A stretch of DNA of 64,000 bases, taken from Paraoerskovia marina DSM 21750 (GTDB lineage Bacteria > Actinomycetota > Actinomycetes > Actinomycetales > Cellulomonadaceae). The translations under genes and the position numbers were made by a program. Positions 45,789-55,334 of this stretch are shown in pieces; positions within the stretch are counted from its first letter, which is position 1; each line of letters begins with the position of its first letter. The stretch is from contig NZ_JNIY01000003.1 of NCBI RefSeq assembly GCF_000701465.1, positions 806,001-870,000 of the forward strand, written 5' to 3'. The notes beneath the pieces are model-generated. The model worked only from the letters and a program-made list of their open reading frames with translations. It searched no databases and had not been told where the DNA came from.

Positions 45789-46664
45789 ATGGCTCGCACC
45801 GATGAGGAACGGCAGCTTCGACGAGGAGACGCACCGCGCCCCGCCCGTCGTCGCCGTTCGATCCTCGCCGGAGGCCTCGGTGTCGTCGTCGTGGTCGGCG
45901 CCCTGGGCGTCGCCCACGGGATCACGGTCGGGCGGTGGCTGACCCCGGTCGAGGAGAACGCCGGGACCGTCGACGCCGCGGAGCTCGCGGACGCCGCCGC
46001 GCGATCGGCCGCCCAGCGGGAACCGACGCCGACCCCCACACCGGAGCCAGAGCCAGAGCCAGAGCCAGAGCCCGAGCCCGAACCGGAGCCCGAACCCACG
46101 CCCGAGGCCGGCTCGGGCCTGCTGGGCAGCAAGGTCCCGGACGGGCTCGACGGAACCCTCGTCGCCGCGTCGGGCGAACGTGCGCCGACCCGGGACGGGA
46201 GCCTCCGGACGGTGCGGGTCGAGGTCGAGAAGGGTCTACCGGTCGACGTGGACGTCTTCGCCGAGGCGGTGATGTCGACGCTGGACGACGACCGCGGGTG
46301 GAGCAGTCTCGACGGGGTCGCGTTCGCCCGCGTCGACGACGACGCCGACTACGTCGTGACGCTGGCCAGCCCCGCCACGACCGACGAGCTCTGTGCACCG
46401 CTGAACACCGACGGGTGGCTCTCGTGCGGCAGCGGGAACCGTGCGGCGCTGAACTTCGACCGCTGGGTCGACGGCGCCGAGGACTTCGGCAGCGACCTCG
46501 ACACGTACCGGCACTACCTCGTCAACCACGAGGTGGGTCACCTCCTGGGGCACGGTCACGTGCAGTGCACCGGGGACGGCGACCTCGCCGACGTGATGGT
46601 CCAGCAGACGATCAGTGCCCAGGGGTGCGACGTCAACGGGTGGCCCACGGCGACCCGTGACTGA
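45789..46664 (+). CDS. DUF3152 membrane-anchored metzincin-like protease
   Basis: A 291-residue protein. The ATG at 45789 gives a basic head and one signal-anchor helix (SILAGGLGVVVVVGALGVAHGI, about residues 24-45). A Pro-Glu dipeptide linker follows (about 80-105). The extracellular DUF3152 domain carries NHEVGHLLGHGHV, which fits the metzincin zinc motif HExxHxxGxxH exactly, followed by a methionine (DVMVQQTI) that could be the Met-turn, and paired cysteines (ELCAPLN...LSCGSG). Equivalent to Rv3207c in order. A cell-surface peptidase role is inferred. Confidence 0.85.
   Translation: MARTDEERQLRRGDAPRPARRRRSILAGGLGVVVVVGALGVAHGITVGRWLTPVEENAGTVDAAELADAAARSAAQREPTPTPTPEPEPEPEPEPEPEPEPEPTPEAGSGLLGSKVPDGLDGTLVAASGERAPTRDGSLRTVRVEVEKGLPVDVDVFAEAVMSTLDDDRGWSSLDGVAFARVDDDADYVVTLASPATTDELCAPLNTDGWLSCGSGNRAALNFDRWVDGAEDFGSDLDTYRHYLVNHEVGHLLGHGHVQCTGDGDLADVMVQQTISAQGCDVNGWPTATRD
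46043..46097 (+). repeat. GAGCCA/GAGCCC hexamer run encoding a Pro-Glu linker
   Basis: Nine consecutive Glu-Pro dicodons, the first four or so identical GAGCCA units, encode the spacer between the membrane anchor and the DUF3152 domain. Such (EP)n linkers are extended and rigid. The near-identical codons point to recent slippage expansion. Confidence 0.8.
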
Positions 46665-46700
46665 GCGCCTGGTGTCGGTGGGCCGTGATTCGATCGTCGC

Positions 46701-49700
46701 GTGATCGAGCTACGACCGCCGGAGGAGCTTCCGGACGCCGTCGTCCTGGACGACTCCCAGGCCGGGGTGATCGAGGCTCTCGGAGAGCACCCCGTCGTCA
46801 TGGCCGTCGGTGCGCCCGGCTCGGGCCGGACGACGGTTGCGGTCCACGCGGTCCTGGCGGCGATCGAGGCGGGGACGGAACCGTCGGACATCCTGGTGAT
46901 CTCGGCCTCGCGCCGCAGCGCGGGACGGCTGCGCGACGTGATCGGGGCGCGTGCCGGGCGCACGACGAGCGTCCCGATGGTCAGGACCGCGGCCGCCGCG
47001 GCCTTCGCGATCCTTGGCACCCGGGCCGCCGCTCTCGGCGACCCGGCACCGACCCTGATCACGGGGCCCGAGCAGGACCTCCTCCTGACGGAGCTGCTCG
47101 CGGGGTACCTCGAGGACGTTCAGGCGGGCCGGCGTGACGAGCTGCCCGGTGGGCTTCCGGCCGAGACGCTGGTGCTGCGCGGGTTCCGCCAGGAGCTGCG
47201 TGACCTCCTGATGCGTGCGGCGGAGCGGGGCGTCGACGCGGTGCGGCTCGACGAACTGGGGCGCGAGCACGGGCGTGAGGAGTGGCGGCTCGCGGCGCAG
47301 CTCTACCAGGAGTACCTCGACGTGAGCGCGCTGCGGGCGCTCACATTGGACTCGGGGCCGCGCTACGACCCGGCGCGCGTCGTCGAGGAGGCCACGGAGG
47401 CCCTCGAGGACTGGGACGAGAACGCGCTGCGGGTGGCCCGGCCGAGCTGGCGGCTGATCGTGGTCGACGACTACCAGGAGTCCACGGCGGCCACCGCGCG
47501 GTTCCTCCGCGAGCTCCACGACGACGGAGCCCGCCTCCTGCTCCTCGCCGACCCCGACATCGCGGTCCAGACGTTCCGCGGCGCCGTGCCCTCGCTCGTC
47601 GGACGTGCGGGTGCGCCACCTGCGCCGGCCGGCCGGCCGTTCGGCGGTGAGCTGGGTGCACGCACCCTGACGCTGTCCACGGCCTGGCGCCAGCCGGAGC
47701 CGCTCCGGGCGGTCACGCGGGCCGTCACCCAGAGGGTCGGCGTGGTGGGTGGGGCACAGCACCGTGCTGCCGCACCGGCACCCGCACCGGCACCCGCACC
47801 GGGTTCGGCGCCGTCGGGTGCCCGCGTGGCGGTGCTGCCGAGCGCCGCCGACGAGATCGCGCACGTCGCGCGGGTGCTGCGCGCCGAGCACCTGCTCCAC
47901 GGGACCCCGTGGGACCGGATGGCCGTCGTCTCACCGTCGGGCGCACAGCTCGCCGCCGTGCGCCGAGGGCTGATCGCCGCGTCCGTGCCGGTCGCGACGG
48001 TCGGGACCGACGTCCCGCTGCACGACGAGCCCGCGGTCGCACCCCTGCTCGAGCTGGTCCGCGTCGCGTGCGCGCTCGCCGCGGACCCCGAGGACGCCGT
48101 GCTCGACGCCGAGACGGCGGCGTCGCTCCTCGTCTCCCCGCTCGGAGGGAGTGACGTCGTCGCGCTCCGTCGGCTCCGGCGGGCCTTGCGCGCCGAGGAG
48201 CTCGCCGGCGGCGGCGGGCGGACGTCCGACGCGCTCCTGGTCGAGGTGCTGCACGACCCGGCCCGCGCGGCGACCCTGCCGTCGTCTGTACGCCGCCCGG
48301 CCGCGGCCGTCGCGCACGCGCTCGCGGCGACCCGCGCCGCTGCGGAGGACCCGGACGCCGACGCGCAGTCCGTCCTCTGGGCGGCGTGGGACGCCGCGGG
48401 CCTCGCCGAGCGCTGGCGGGCCACGGCTCTCGCTGGCGGGCCGGGCGGGGCTCGTGCGGACCGCGACCTCGACGCCGTCCTCGGTGTCTTCCGGGCGGCC
48501 GAGTCGTTCGTCGACCGGATGCCGGGTTCTCGGCCGGAGGCGTTCGTCACGTACCTCCGGTCGCAGGACATTCCCGCAGACTCGCTCGCGGCGTCCGCGG
48601 CCGACGGCTCGGCCGTGGCGGCGCTGACCCCGGCGGGCGCCGCAGGGAGCGAGTGGGACGTCGTCGTCGTGACCGGTGTGCAGGACGGCACGTGGCCGGA
48701 CCTCCGGCTGCGTGACTCGCTCCTGGGGTCGCAGGCGCTGGCCGACCTACTGGCGGGCCGGAGCGGGGATGCACGCGGGCACGGCCGTGAGGCGCGCCGT
48801 GCGGTGCTCGACGACGAGCTGCGGTCGTTCGCCCTCGCCGTCTCGCGAGCCCGTCGCCGACTCGTCGTGACGGCGGTCGAGGACGCCGACGACTCCCCGT
48901 CGATGTTCTGCGACCTCGTCGACGGCGGCCCTGCGCCCGACGACGAGGAAGACGCCGACCAGCGGTCCGTCGCTCCGGCGGTGCCGCTGGACCTGCGCGG
49001 GGTGGTCGCGAGAGCCCGCTCGGTGCTCGTCTCGGACGACCCCCGTCGGGACGAGGCGGCGGGTCTGCTCGCCGATCTCGCCGACGCCGGGGTCGGGCAC
49101 GCCGACCCGGACCAGTGGTACGGCGTGCACCCGACGTCGTCCGACGAGCCGCTCTGGGGGCCGGAGGACAAGGTGCGGGTCTCGCCGTCGAAGGTCGAGT
49201 CCGTGAACCGGTGCGCGCTGCGATGGGCCCTCGAGGCCGGCGGCGGCACCGCTCCAGACGCGACGGCACAGTCTCTCGGGACGCTCGTGCACTCGATCTC
49301 GCACGACCTGCCGAAGGGAGCGCACCACGAGCTCGCGGCGGAGCTCGACCGCCGGTGGCCCGAGCTGGCGCTGCCGGAGGGCTGGCCGGCGACGCAGGCG
49401 CGCCGGCACGCGGACGGAATGATCGAGTCGCTCGCCGGCTACGTGGCCGCCTCCGGCGAGCCGATCCTGCTCGAGGCAGAGTTCCAGGTCGACGTCGGGC
49501 GGGCAGTCCTGCGAGGCGTGGCCGACCGTATCGAGAAGGTCGGCCGTCCCGACCCCGACACGGCCGCAGACGCCGACGACGCCGGCCCGTCCGCGGTCCT
49601 CGTCGCGGACCTGAAGACCGGGAAGATGATCCAGTCCAGGGCCGAGGCCGTGGAGAACCCCCAGCTCGGCACCTATCAGCTGGCCGTCGAGGCGGGGGCG

Positions 49701-49958
49701 TTCGACCTCCCCGAGGGCACGACGAGCGCGGGCGCTCAGCTCGCGTACCTCGCCGCGGGCCGGAAGGTCACCCTGCGCTCTCAACCGGCCCTGCGGCCGG
49801 ACTCCGACGGCGGGTCGTGGGCGCGGACCGTCGTCGAGGGGGTCGCGGACACGATGGCCGCCAGCGCCTTCACGGCCCGGACGAACTCCATGTGCCGGGT
49901 GTGCCCGGTCCGGCGCGCGTGCCCGGCGCAACCCGACGGACAGCAGGTGATCGAGTGA
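46701..49958 (+). CDS. adnA: AdnA-type subunit of the AdnAB helicase-nuclease
   Basis: A 1085-residue protein with a UvrD-like motor region and a C-terminal RecB-type nuclease. The motor is degenerate: the P-loop reads GAPGSGRTT, with R43 in place of the invariant Lys, and motif II is VVDDYQ with D257 in place of Glu. The nuclease retains VADLKTGK (Asp-x-Lys) and an AddB-like Fe-S cysteine set C838, C1065, C1068 and C1074 (CRVC-x5-C). GTG start; the stop overlaps adnB by GTGA. AdnAB resects double-strand breaks, and in mycobacteria AdnB is the main motor, consistent with the decay seen here. An APAPAPAPAP linker lies near residue 360. Confidence 0.92.
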   Translation: MIELRPPEELPDAVVLDDSQAGVIEALGEHPVVMAVGAPGSGRTTVAVHAVLAAIEAGTEPSDILVISASRRSAGRLRDVIGARAGRTTSVPMVRTAAAAAFAILGTRAAALGDPAPTLITGPEQDLLLTELLAGYLEDVQAGRRDELPGGLPAETLVLRGFRQELRDLLMRAAERGVDAVRLDELGREHGREEWRLAAQLYQEYLDVSALRALTLDSGPRYDPARVVEEATEALEDWDENALRVARPSWRLIVVDDYQESTAATARFLRELHDDGARLLLLADPDIAVQTFRGAVPSLVGRAGAPPAPAGRPFGGELGARTLTLSTAWRQPEPLRAVTRAVTQRVGVVGGAQHRAAAPAPAPAPAPGSAPSGARVAVLPSAADEIAHVARVLRAEHLLHGTPWDRMAVVSPSGAQLAAVRRGLIAASVPVATVGTDVPLHDEPAVAPLLELVRVACALAADPEDAVLDAETAASLLVSPLGGSDVVALRRLRRALRAEELAGGGGRTSDALLVEVLHDPARAATLPSSVRRPAAAVAHALAATRAAAEDPDADAQSVLWAAWDAAGLAERWRATALAGGPGGARADRDLDAVLGVFRAAESFVDRMPGSRPEAFVTYLRSQDIPADSLAASAADGSAVAALTPAGAAGSEWDVVVVTGVQDGTWPDLRLRDSLLGSQALADLLAGRSGDARGHGREARRAVLDDELRSFALAVSRARRRLVVTAVEDADDSPSMFCDLVDGGPAPDDEEDADQRSVAPAVPLDLRGVVARARSVLVSDDPRRDEAAGLLADLADAGVGHADPDQWYGVHPTSSDEPLWGPEDKVRVSPSKVESVNRCALRWALEAGGGTAPDATAQSLGTLVHSISHDLPKGAHHELAAELDRRWPELALPEGWPATQARRHADGMIESLAGYVAASGEPILLEAEFQVDVGRAVLRGVADRIEKVGRPDPDTAADADDAGPSAVLVADLKTGKMIQSRAEAVENPQLGTYQLAVEAGAFDLPEGTTSAGAQLAYLAAGRKVTLRSQPALRPDSDGGSWARTVVEGVADTMAASAFTARTNSMCRVCPVRRACPAQPDGQQVIE

Positions 49959-52900
49959 GCACGTACGAGTGGAGCGCGCACGACATCGCGCGGGCGCTGC
50001 ACCAGCACCCGCCGACGCCCGAGCAGGTCGAGGTGATCGAGGCACCCCTCGAACCCGTGCTCGTGGTGGCGGGCGCCGGATCCGGCAAGACCGAGACGAT
50101 GGCCTCTCGTGTCGTCTGGCTGATCGCGAACGCCTTGGTGCTGCCCGAGGAGGTGCTCGGCCTGACGTTCACGCGCAAGGCGGCCGGCGAGCTCTCGGAG
50201 CGCGTGCGGCTGCGGCTCGCCCAGCTCGACCGGGTGCAGAACCGGGAGTCGGACGCCGCGATGCTCGAACGTCCGACGATCGCGACCTACAACGCGTACG
50301 CGGGCTCGTTGGTCGCCGACCATGCGTTGCGGCTCGGGCTCGAGCCGGGCGCGCGCCTCCTGAGCGAGGCGACCCAGTGGCAGTACGCCGCGAAGGTCGT
50401 GGAGGGCTGGTCGGGGGACTTCAGGACGGATCCTGCCTTCTCGACCGTCGTGGACGCTGTTCTCAGTCTCTCCGGCGCGCTCAGCGAGCACCTGCTCCAG
50501 ACCGCGGAGGCGCGCGACCGCATCGGCGAGCTCGTCGAGCGGATGCAGGCGATCCCGATGGCTGCCGGTATCAAGGGTCGCACCGGCCCCTATGCCGAGG
50601 TCCGTGACCTGTGCGCCAGTCTGGAGGACCGTCGGGCCGTCCTCGAGCTCGTCGCCGAGTACCAGGAGGTCAAGCGGAAGAACGACGCTCTCGACTTCGG
50701 CGACCAGATCGCCGTCGCGGCCCGGCTCGCCCAGGAGGTTCCTGCCGTCGGGGCGGCCGAGCGCGAGCGTCACCGTGTCGTGCTGCTCGACGAGTACCAG
50801 GACACGTCCTACGCGCAGACCGAGCTCCTGGCGGCCCTCTACGGCGACGGGCATCCCGTCACCGCCGTCGGCGACCCGCACCAGTCGATCTACGGCTGGC
50901 GCGGTGCGAGCGCCGCCGGTCTGGGGCGGTTCCCGACCCGGTTCGCCGGTCCTGACGGACGGCGCGCCGCGCAGCGCGCACTCTCGACGTCGTGGCGCAA
51001 CGACCAGATGATCCTCGCCGTCGCCAACACGACGGCGGCACCGCTGCGGGCCGAGTCGCTCGTGGACGTGCCGGCGCTCGACGCGAGGCCCGGCGCGGGG
51101 GTGGGCGCCGTCCGTGCGGTGTACCCGGCGACCGTCGAGGAGGAGATGGCGGCGGTCGCCGACTTCGTCGTCGAGCGACGTGCCGACGCGGCAGCCCGGG
51201 GAGAATCCGTCACCGCGGCCGTGCTCTGCCGCGCCCGGTCCCAGTTCATTCCGGTCGAGGCGGCCCTGCGCGCGCGGGGCCTGCCCGTCGAGGTCGTCGG
51301 TCTCGGCGGTCTGCTGTCGACGCCGGAGGTGGTCGACGTCGTCGCGCTGCTCGAGGCCGCGCACGACCCGTCGCGCGGCGACTCGTTGGTGCGCATCCTC
51401 ACCGGCCCGCGGATCGGACTCGGGGTCGCCGACCTGCACGCGCTCGCAAGCCGCGCGGCAGACCTGGCGCGTGACGACGCCCCCCGGTCGGCTACGGGCG
51501 CGTCGACGGCGGACGCCGAGACCGTGGACACGGAAGCCGCGGAGCCTGCTGTCGTCGAAGGGGACGTCGCCGACCACCGGTCGATCGTGGACGCGCTCGA
51601 CGACCTGCCCGCACCGGGCCGGCCGATGCGGGACGGACGTGAGCTGACGCCCCAGGCGCACCGGCGTCTCTCCGCCCTGGCCTCGACGCTGCGCGCGCTC
51701 CGGTCCTCGACGTATCTCTCGCTGCCCGAGCTCGTGGTCGAGGCGGAGCGTGCCCTGGGGCTCGACATCGAGGTGGACGTCGCGGCGGCACTCACCGCGG
51801 CCTCGGACCGGCGGATCGGGTCGGGGGACCGGGGACGGGCCCACCTGGACGCGTTCCGCGACGTCGCCGGCACGTTCTCGCAGCAGTCTGAGGAACCGAC
51901 GCTCGGCGCGTTCCTGGCCTGGCTCGGTGCCGCGAGCTCCAAGGAGCGGGGGCTCGACCTTCCGCTGCGAGCCCCTGACCCCGCGGCCGTCCAGGTCATC
52001 ACGGTGCACGCGGCAAAGGGGCTGGAGTGGGACGTCGTCGCCGTCCCCGGACTCGTCGACGGAAAGTTCCCGACCACGAGGACGACGACGTCGAAGGGCC
52101 CGACGGATTCGGCGTGGCTCAAGGGTCTCGGCACGCTCCCGTACCCGCTGCGGGGGGACGAGGCCGACCTCCCGCAGCTCGACCTCGACGGGCTGTCGGA
52201 CGACAAGCAGCTCAAGGACGCGCTGACCGGTCTGACCCACGCGGCGGGCGAGCACCAGGTGGCCGAGGAGCGGCGCCTCGCGTACGTCGCGTTCACCCGC
52301 GCACGCGCAGATCTCCTGCTGTCCGGCAGCTGGTGGCGCGACGGCGCGAAGCCGACACCTCCGTCCCTCTTTCTCGTGGAGCTCGTCGAGGCCGGCCTGG
52401 TCGACGCGTCGGGCTGGACGGAGACCCCGGAGGGTGACAACCCGCGCGAGCTCGACGCCGAGCCTCCCGTGTGGCCGTCCGACGAGCAGGACGTGAGCGC
52501 ATCGGTGCGCACGCTGCGAACCGGGGCGAGCTTGGTCGTCGAACGACGAGCGGCCGGGAACCGTGACGGCGACGGCGTCGAACGGGGCGAGGACGGCGGC
52601 GACGACGACCGGACGCTGACCGACGGAGCCGGGACCGATCTGCGGGTGCTCGCCGACCTGCTCCTCGCCGAGCGCGACGCCCGGTACCGCACGCCGCGGG
52701 TGACGATGCCCGCGCACCTGTCCGCGTCCGCGATGGTCCGGCTCGCGGCCGACCGGGACGCGTTCACGACCCAGCTGCGACGGCCGGTCCCGCAGCAGCC
52801 GACGCGGCACGCCCGGCGCGGGACAGCCTTCCACCTCTGGGCGGAGCAGTACTTCACGTCGGCGACCCTCCTGGACCCGTTCGACGAGTCGGACGGCGAT

Positions 52901-53311
52901 GCGGAGGACACCGCCGTCGACATCGAGTCGCTCCGCGAGACGTTTCTCCGGTCCGAGTGGGCGCGGCGCACCCCGGTGGCGATCGAGGTCGACATCGAGA
53001 CCCCGATCGGCGGCGTGATGTCTCGCTCGCGCATCGACGCCGTCTTCCCCGACCCGGACCGTGCGCACGACCTGCCGGGAGCGGTCGTCGTCGTCGACTG
53101 GAAGACGGGTCGGCCCCCCTCGGACGCCGCGGCGCGGAACGCCCGCGAGGTGCAGCTGGCCGTCTACCGGCTGGCCTGGTCCCGGTGGAAGGGCGTACCG
53201 CTCGATGCGGTCGACGCAGCCTTCTTCTACGTGGGATCGGGGGAGACGGTACGTCCCGAGCGGCTTCTCGACGCCGCGGAGCTCGAGGCGCTGGTCACCG
53301 GTACCGGCTGA
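49955..53311 (+). CDS. adnB: AdnB-type subunit of the AdnAB helicase-nuclease
   Basis: A 1118-residue SF1A helicase with a C-terminal nuclease. The GTG at 49955 overlaps the adnA stop. Helicase motifs are intact: AGAGSGKTETM (K45), TFTRKAAGEL (Ia), LLDEYQDTSYAQTELL (D279, E280), GDPHQSIYGWRGA (III), STSWRND (IV), ITVHAAKGLEWDVVAVPGL (V) and EERRLAYVAFTRARADL (VI). The nuclease motif is VVVDWKTGR (D1048, K1050), preceded by RGTAFHLWAE. An acidic, low-complexity stretch (about residues 865-890) links motor and nuclease. It is the lead motor and a nuclease for break resection. Confidence 0.95.
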   Translation: MSTYEWSAHDIARALHQHPPTPEQVEVIEAPLEPVLVVAGAGSGKTETMASRVVWLIANALVLPEEVLGLTFTRKAAGELSERVRLRLAQLDRVQNRESDAAMLERPTIATYNAYAGSLVADHALRLGLEPGARLLSEATQWQYAAKVVEGWSGDFRTDPAFSTVVDAVLSLSGALSEHLLQTAEARDRIGELVERMQAIPMAAGIKGRTGPYAEVRDLCASLEDRRAVLELVAEYQEVKRKNDALDFGDQIAVAARLAQEVPAVGAAERERHRVVLLDEYQDTSYAQTELLAALYGDGHPVTAVGDPHQSIYGWRGASAAGLGRFPTRFAGPDGRRAAQRALSTSWRNDQMILAVANTTAAPLRAESLVDVPALDARPGAGVGAVRAVYPATVEEEMAAVADFVVERRADAAARGESVTAAVLCRARSQFIPVEAALRARGLPVEVVGLGGLLSTPEVVDVVALLEAAHDPSRGDSLVRILTGPRIGLGVADLHALASRAADLARDDAPRSATGASTADAETVDTEAAEPAVVEGDVADHRSIVDALDDLPAPGRPMRDGRELTPQAHRRLSALASTLRALRSSTYLSLPELVVEAERALGLDIEVDVAAALTAASDRRIGSGDRGRAHLDAFRDVAGTFSQQSEEPTLGAFLAWLGAASSKERGLDLPLRAPDPAAVQVITVHAAKGLEWDVVAVPGLVDGKFPTTRTTTSKGPTDSAWLKGLGTLPYPLRGDEADLPQLDLDGLSDDKQLKDALTGLTHAAGEHQVAEERRLAYVAFTRARADLLLSGSWWRDGAKPTPPSLFLVELVEAGLVDASGWTETPEGDNPRELDAEPPVWPSDEQDVSASVRTLRTGASLVVERRAAGNRDGDGVERGEDGGDDDRTLTDGAGTDLRVLADLLLAERDARYRTPRVTMPAHLSASAMVRLAADRDAFTTQLRRPVPQQPTRHARRGTAFHLWAEQYFTSATLLDPFDESDGDAEDTAVDIESLRETFLRSEWARRTPVAIEVDIETPIGGVMSRSRIDAVFPDPDRAHDLPGAVVVVDWKTGRPPSDAAARNAREVQLAVYRLAWSRWKGVPLDAVDAAFFYVGSGETVRPERLLDAAELEALVTGTG

Positions 53312-53344
53312 CCGCGGCCGACGTCCTGCCGACGAGGGTTCGTG

Positions 53345-54262
53345 CTACTCCGGGTCGCGCGTCTGCTCGTCGAGGTCGATCAGCATGTCGACCGCGTCCG
53401 CGACCACGTCGTCCAGGTGGTTGCGGACCCCGTGCAGGAGCCACCGCGCGAGCGCGAGCTCGCCGACGAGCAGTGCGCGGTCGGTGAGGTGCGGGTCCGT
53501 CAGCTCGGTGCGGCGCAGCTGGTACGCCTCGACGATCGAGTCGACCGCCGACGCGGGCGCCGAGACCAGGAGCCACGCGAGGTCGTCGGCCGGGTCGGCG
53601 ACGCGTGCGTCCGACCAGTCCGTGATCGCCGCGACGCGGTTGCCCCGGACGAGCACCTGGTCGGGTCCGAGGTCGCCGTGGGAGACGACGGGCTGGAACC
53701 GCCAGAGCGACACGTCCTCCAGGGCGGCCTCCCAGCGCGCGAGCAGCGTCGGTGGAACCTTGCCGGTGGCTGCGGCATGGTCGACCTCGACGAGCCGACG
53801 CTCGCGGTACTCGTCGCTGGTGTAGATCGGCAGCGCGGCGTTGTCGACGACGGCGTGGGGCAGCTCGTGCACGGCGGCGACGGCACGGCCGAGATCGGCG
53901 GCGAGTCCCGGCCCCGGTTCGAGGACGTCGACGTCCAGCGGGACGCCGGACAGCGCGCGGTGCACGATCGCGCGACCGCCCTCGGGGAGGGTCGCGGACC
54001 CGGAGACGCGCGGAACCGCGAAGGGGAGGACACCGGAGGTGACGTAGTGGTCGAGCGCGCCCAGCAGCCCGACCTCGGCCTCGAGCCCGGCGCCCGCGGA
54101 GGCGTTGGTGGGAGCACGGACCACCCAGTGGCGCGACTCCGAGTCGACGACCGCCGCGGCGTCGACGTCGCCCGCGGCCTCGATCGACCGGGCCGAGACA
54201 GCCACCAGCCCGGGAACGGCTGCGGTGGCCAGGGCGGCGAGCGTCAGAGCAGAGCGGGGCAC
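53345..54262 (-). CDS. APH-family phosphotransferase (macrolide/aminoglycoside-kinase fold)
   Basis: A 305-residue kinase-fold protein. The Brenner-type catalytic loop is VSHGDLGPDQVLVRG (HGDL...Asp-x4-N replaced by DQ) and the DFG-equivalent is AITDWSDARVADPADDLAWLL. The nucleotide-binding N-lobe has WVVRAPT with the residue equivalent to the Lys replaced by Arg. The GTG at 54262 begins just before the first helix. Such genes commonly lie between adnB and nudC in actinobacteria. Whether it phosphorylates an antibiotic or a metabolite cannot be said. Divergent from nudC. Confidence 0.85.
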   Translation of the reverse strand: MPRSALTLAALATAAVPGLVAVSARSIEAAGDVDAAAVVDSESRHWVVRAPTNASAGAGLEAEVGLLGALDHYVTSGVLPFAVPRVSGSATLPEGGRAIVHRALSGVPLDVDVLEPGPGLAADLGRAVAAVHELPHAVVDNAALPIYTSDEYRERRLVEVDHAAATGKVPPTLLARWEAALEDVSLWRFQPVVSHGDLGPDQVLVRGNRVAAITDWSDARVADPADDLAWLLVSAPASAVDSIVEAYQLRRTELTDPHLTDRALLVGELALARWLLHGVRNHLDDVVADAVDMLIDLDEQTRDPE

Positions 54263-54383
54263 GTGCCCACGGTAGTCGGTCCGGCGTAGCAGGACGTCGC
54301 GGCCACGCGGAACGGTCCGCGACCGGGTCCGTCTCTCGGCCGGGGCGACGTGCGCGGCCGCTGCGGGGCGTAGCGTGCGGGGG

Positions 54384-55316
54384 ATGGAGTCCTCTCTGCC
54401 CTCGACCCCGGCACGGGACCTCCCGTCCACGATCGACCGCGCCGGTGAGCGGCGCGAGGAGCCCGGTCTCGTCGCGCGCTGCCGTGAGGACGGTAGGACG
54501 CGAGTGGTCGTCGTACGGTCCGGCGCCGTGCTGGTCGACGACGACGGCGGGGTCCTGCACGTCGCATCGGAGCTGCGTGACCTGCCCGACGACGCGGAAC
54601 GGTGGGTCTTCCTCGGCCTGCGCGTCGACGACGGCACACCCCTGCTCGCCTACCGGACGAATCCCGACGGCGAGGAGCACGCACCCGTCGAGGCGGACGC
54701 GGAGAACTGGGCCACGGTCCGCGGTCTCGTGCCCTCCCTCGCCGGTGGTGACGCGGAGGTGGTGCTGACCGCCGTCGCGCTGGACAACTGGCACGCGACG
54801 CACGGGCGCTGCCCCCGGTGCGGTACCCCGACCACGGTGACCCACGCCGGATGGGTGCGCCGGTGCGTGCAGGACGGGTCGGACCACTACCCGCGCACGG
54901 ACCCCGCGGTGATCATGGCCGTGCTCGACGCCGAGGACAGGTTGTTGCTCGGGCACGCGGTCCGGTGGCCGCCGGGGAGGTTCTCCACGCTCGCCGGATA
55001 CGTCGAGCCCGGTGAGTCCCTGGAGAACGCTGTGCGGCGCGAGGTGCTCGAGGAGGTGGGCGTCGTCGTCGGAGACGTCGTCTACCGCGGGAGCCAGCCG
55101 TGGCCCTTCCCGGCGTCCCTGATGCTGGGGTTCTTCGCCCGCGCGACGACGAGCGCACTGCGACCCGACCGGGTCGAGATCACCGAGGCGCGGTGGTTCA
55201 CGAGGCCGGAGCTGCTCGCGTCGGTCGAGTCGGGAGACGTGACGCTCCCGACACGCTCGTCGATCGCGAGGGCGTTGATCGAGGAGTGGTTCGGCGCGGC
55301 CCTCCCGGGACGATGA
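54384..55316 (+). CDS. nudC: NAD+ diphosphatase / RNA deNADding hydrolase
   Basis: A 310-residue Nudix enzyme hydrolysing NADH/NAD+ and NAD-capped RNA. The Nudix box is GYVEPGESLENAVRREVLEEVGV and the NudC hallmark SQPWPFP follows. The zinc ribbon is incomplete: C143, C146 and C161 are present, but where a fourth Cys is expected there is D164. The ATG at 54384 lies seven bases after a TAGCGT -10 (54371-54376), suggesting a leaderless message. An in-frame GTG at 54375 is an alternative. Convergent with the mycoredoxin gene, 18 bp apart. Confidence 0.93.
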   Translation: MESSLPSTPARDLPSTIDRAGERREEPGLVARCREDGRTRVVVVRSGAVLVDDDGGVLHVASELRDLPDDAERWVFLGLRVDDGTPLLAYRTNPDGEEHAPVEADAENWATVRGLVPSLAGGDAEVVLTAVALDNWHATHGRCPRCGTPTTVTHAGWVRRCVQDGSDHYPRTDPAVIMAVLDAEDRLLLGHAVRWPPGRFSTLAGYVEPGESLENAVRREVLEEVGVVVGDVVYRGSQPWPFPASLMLGFFARATTSALRPDRVEITEARWFTRPELLASVESGDVTLPTRSSIARALIEEWFGAALPGR

Positions 55317-55334
55317 GGACCGCGCCGGCCGCCC

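Noticed and set aside
53345..54262. The APH-family kinase considered as an antibiotic resistance gene controlled by WhiB7.
   Set aside because: It is a conserved neighbour of adnB and nudC, its catalytic loop deviates from known macrolide and aminoglycoside kinases, and no AT-rich WhiB7-type site was noticed at its start.
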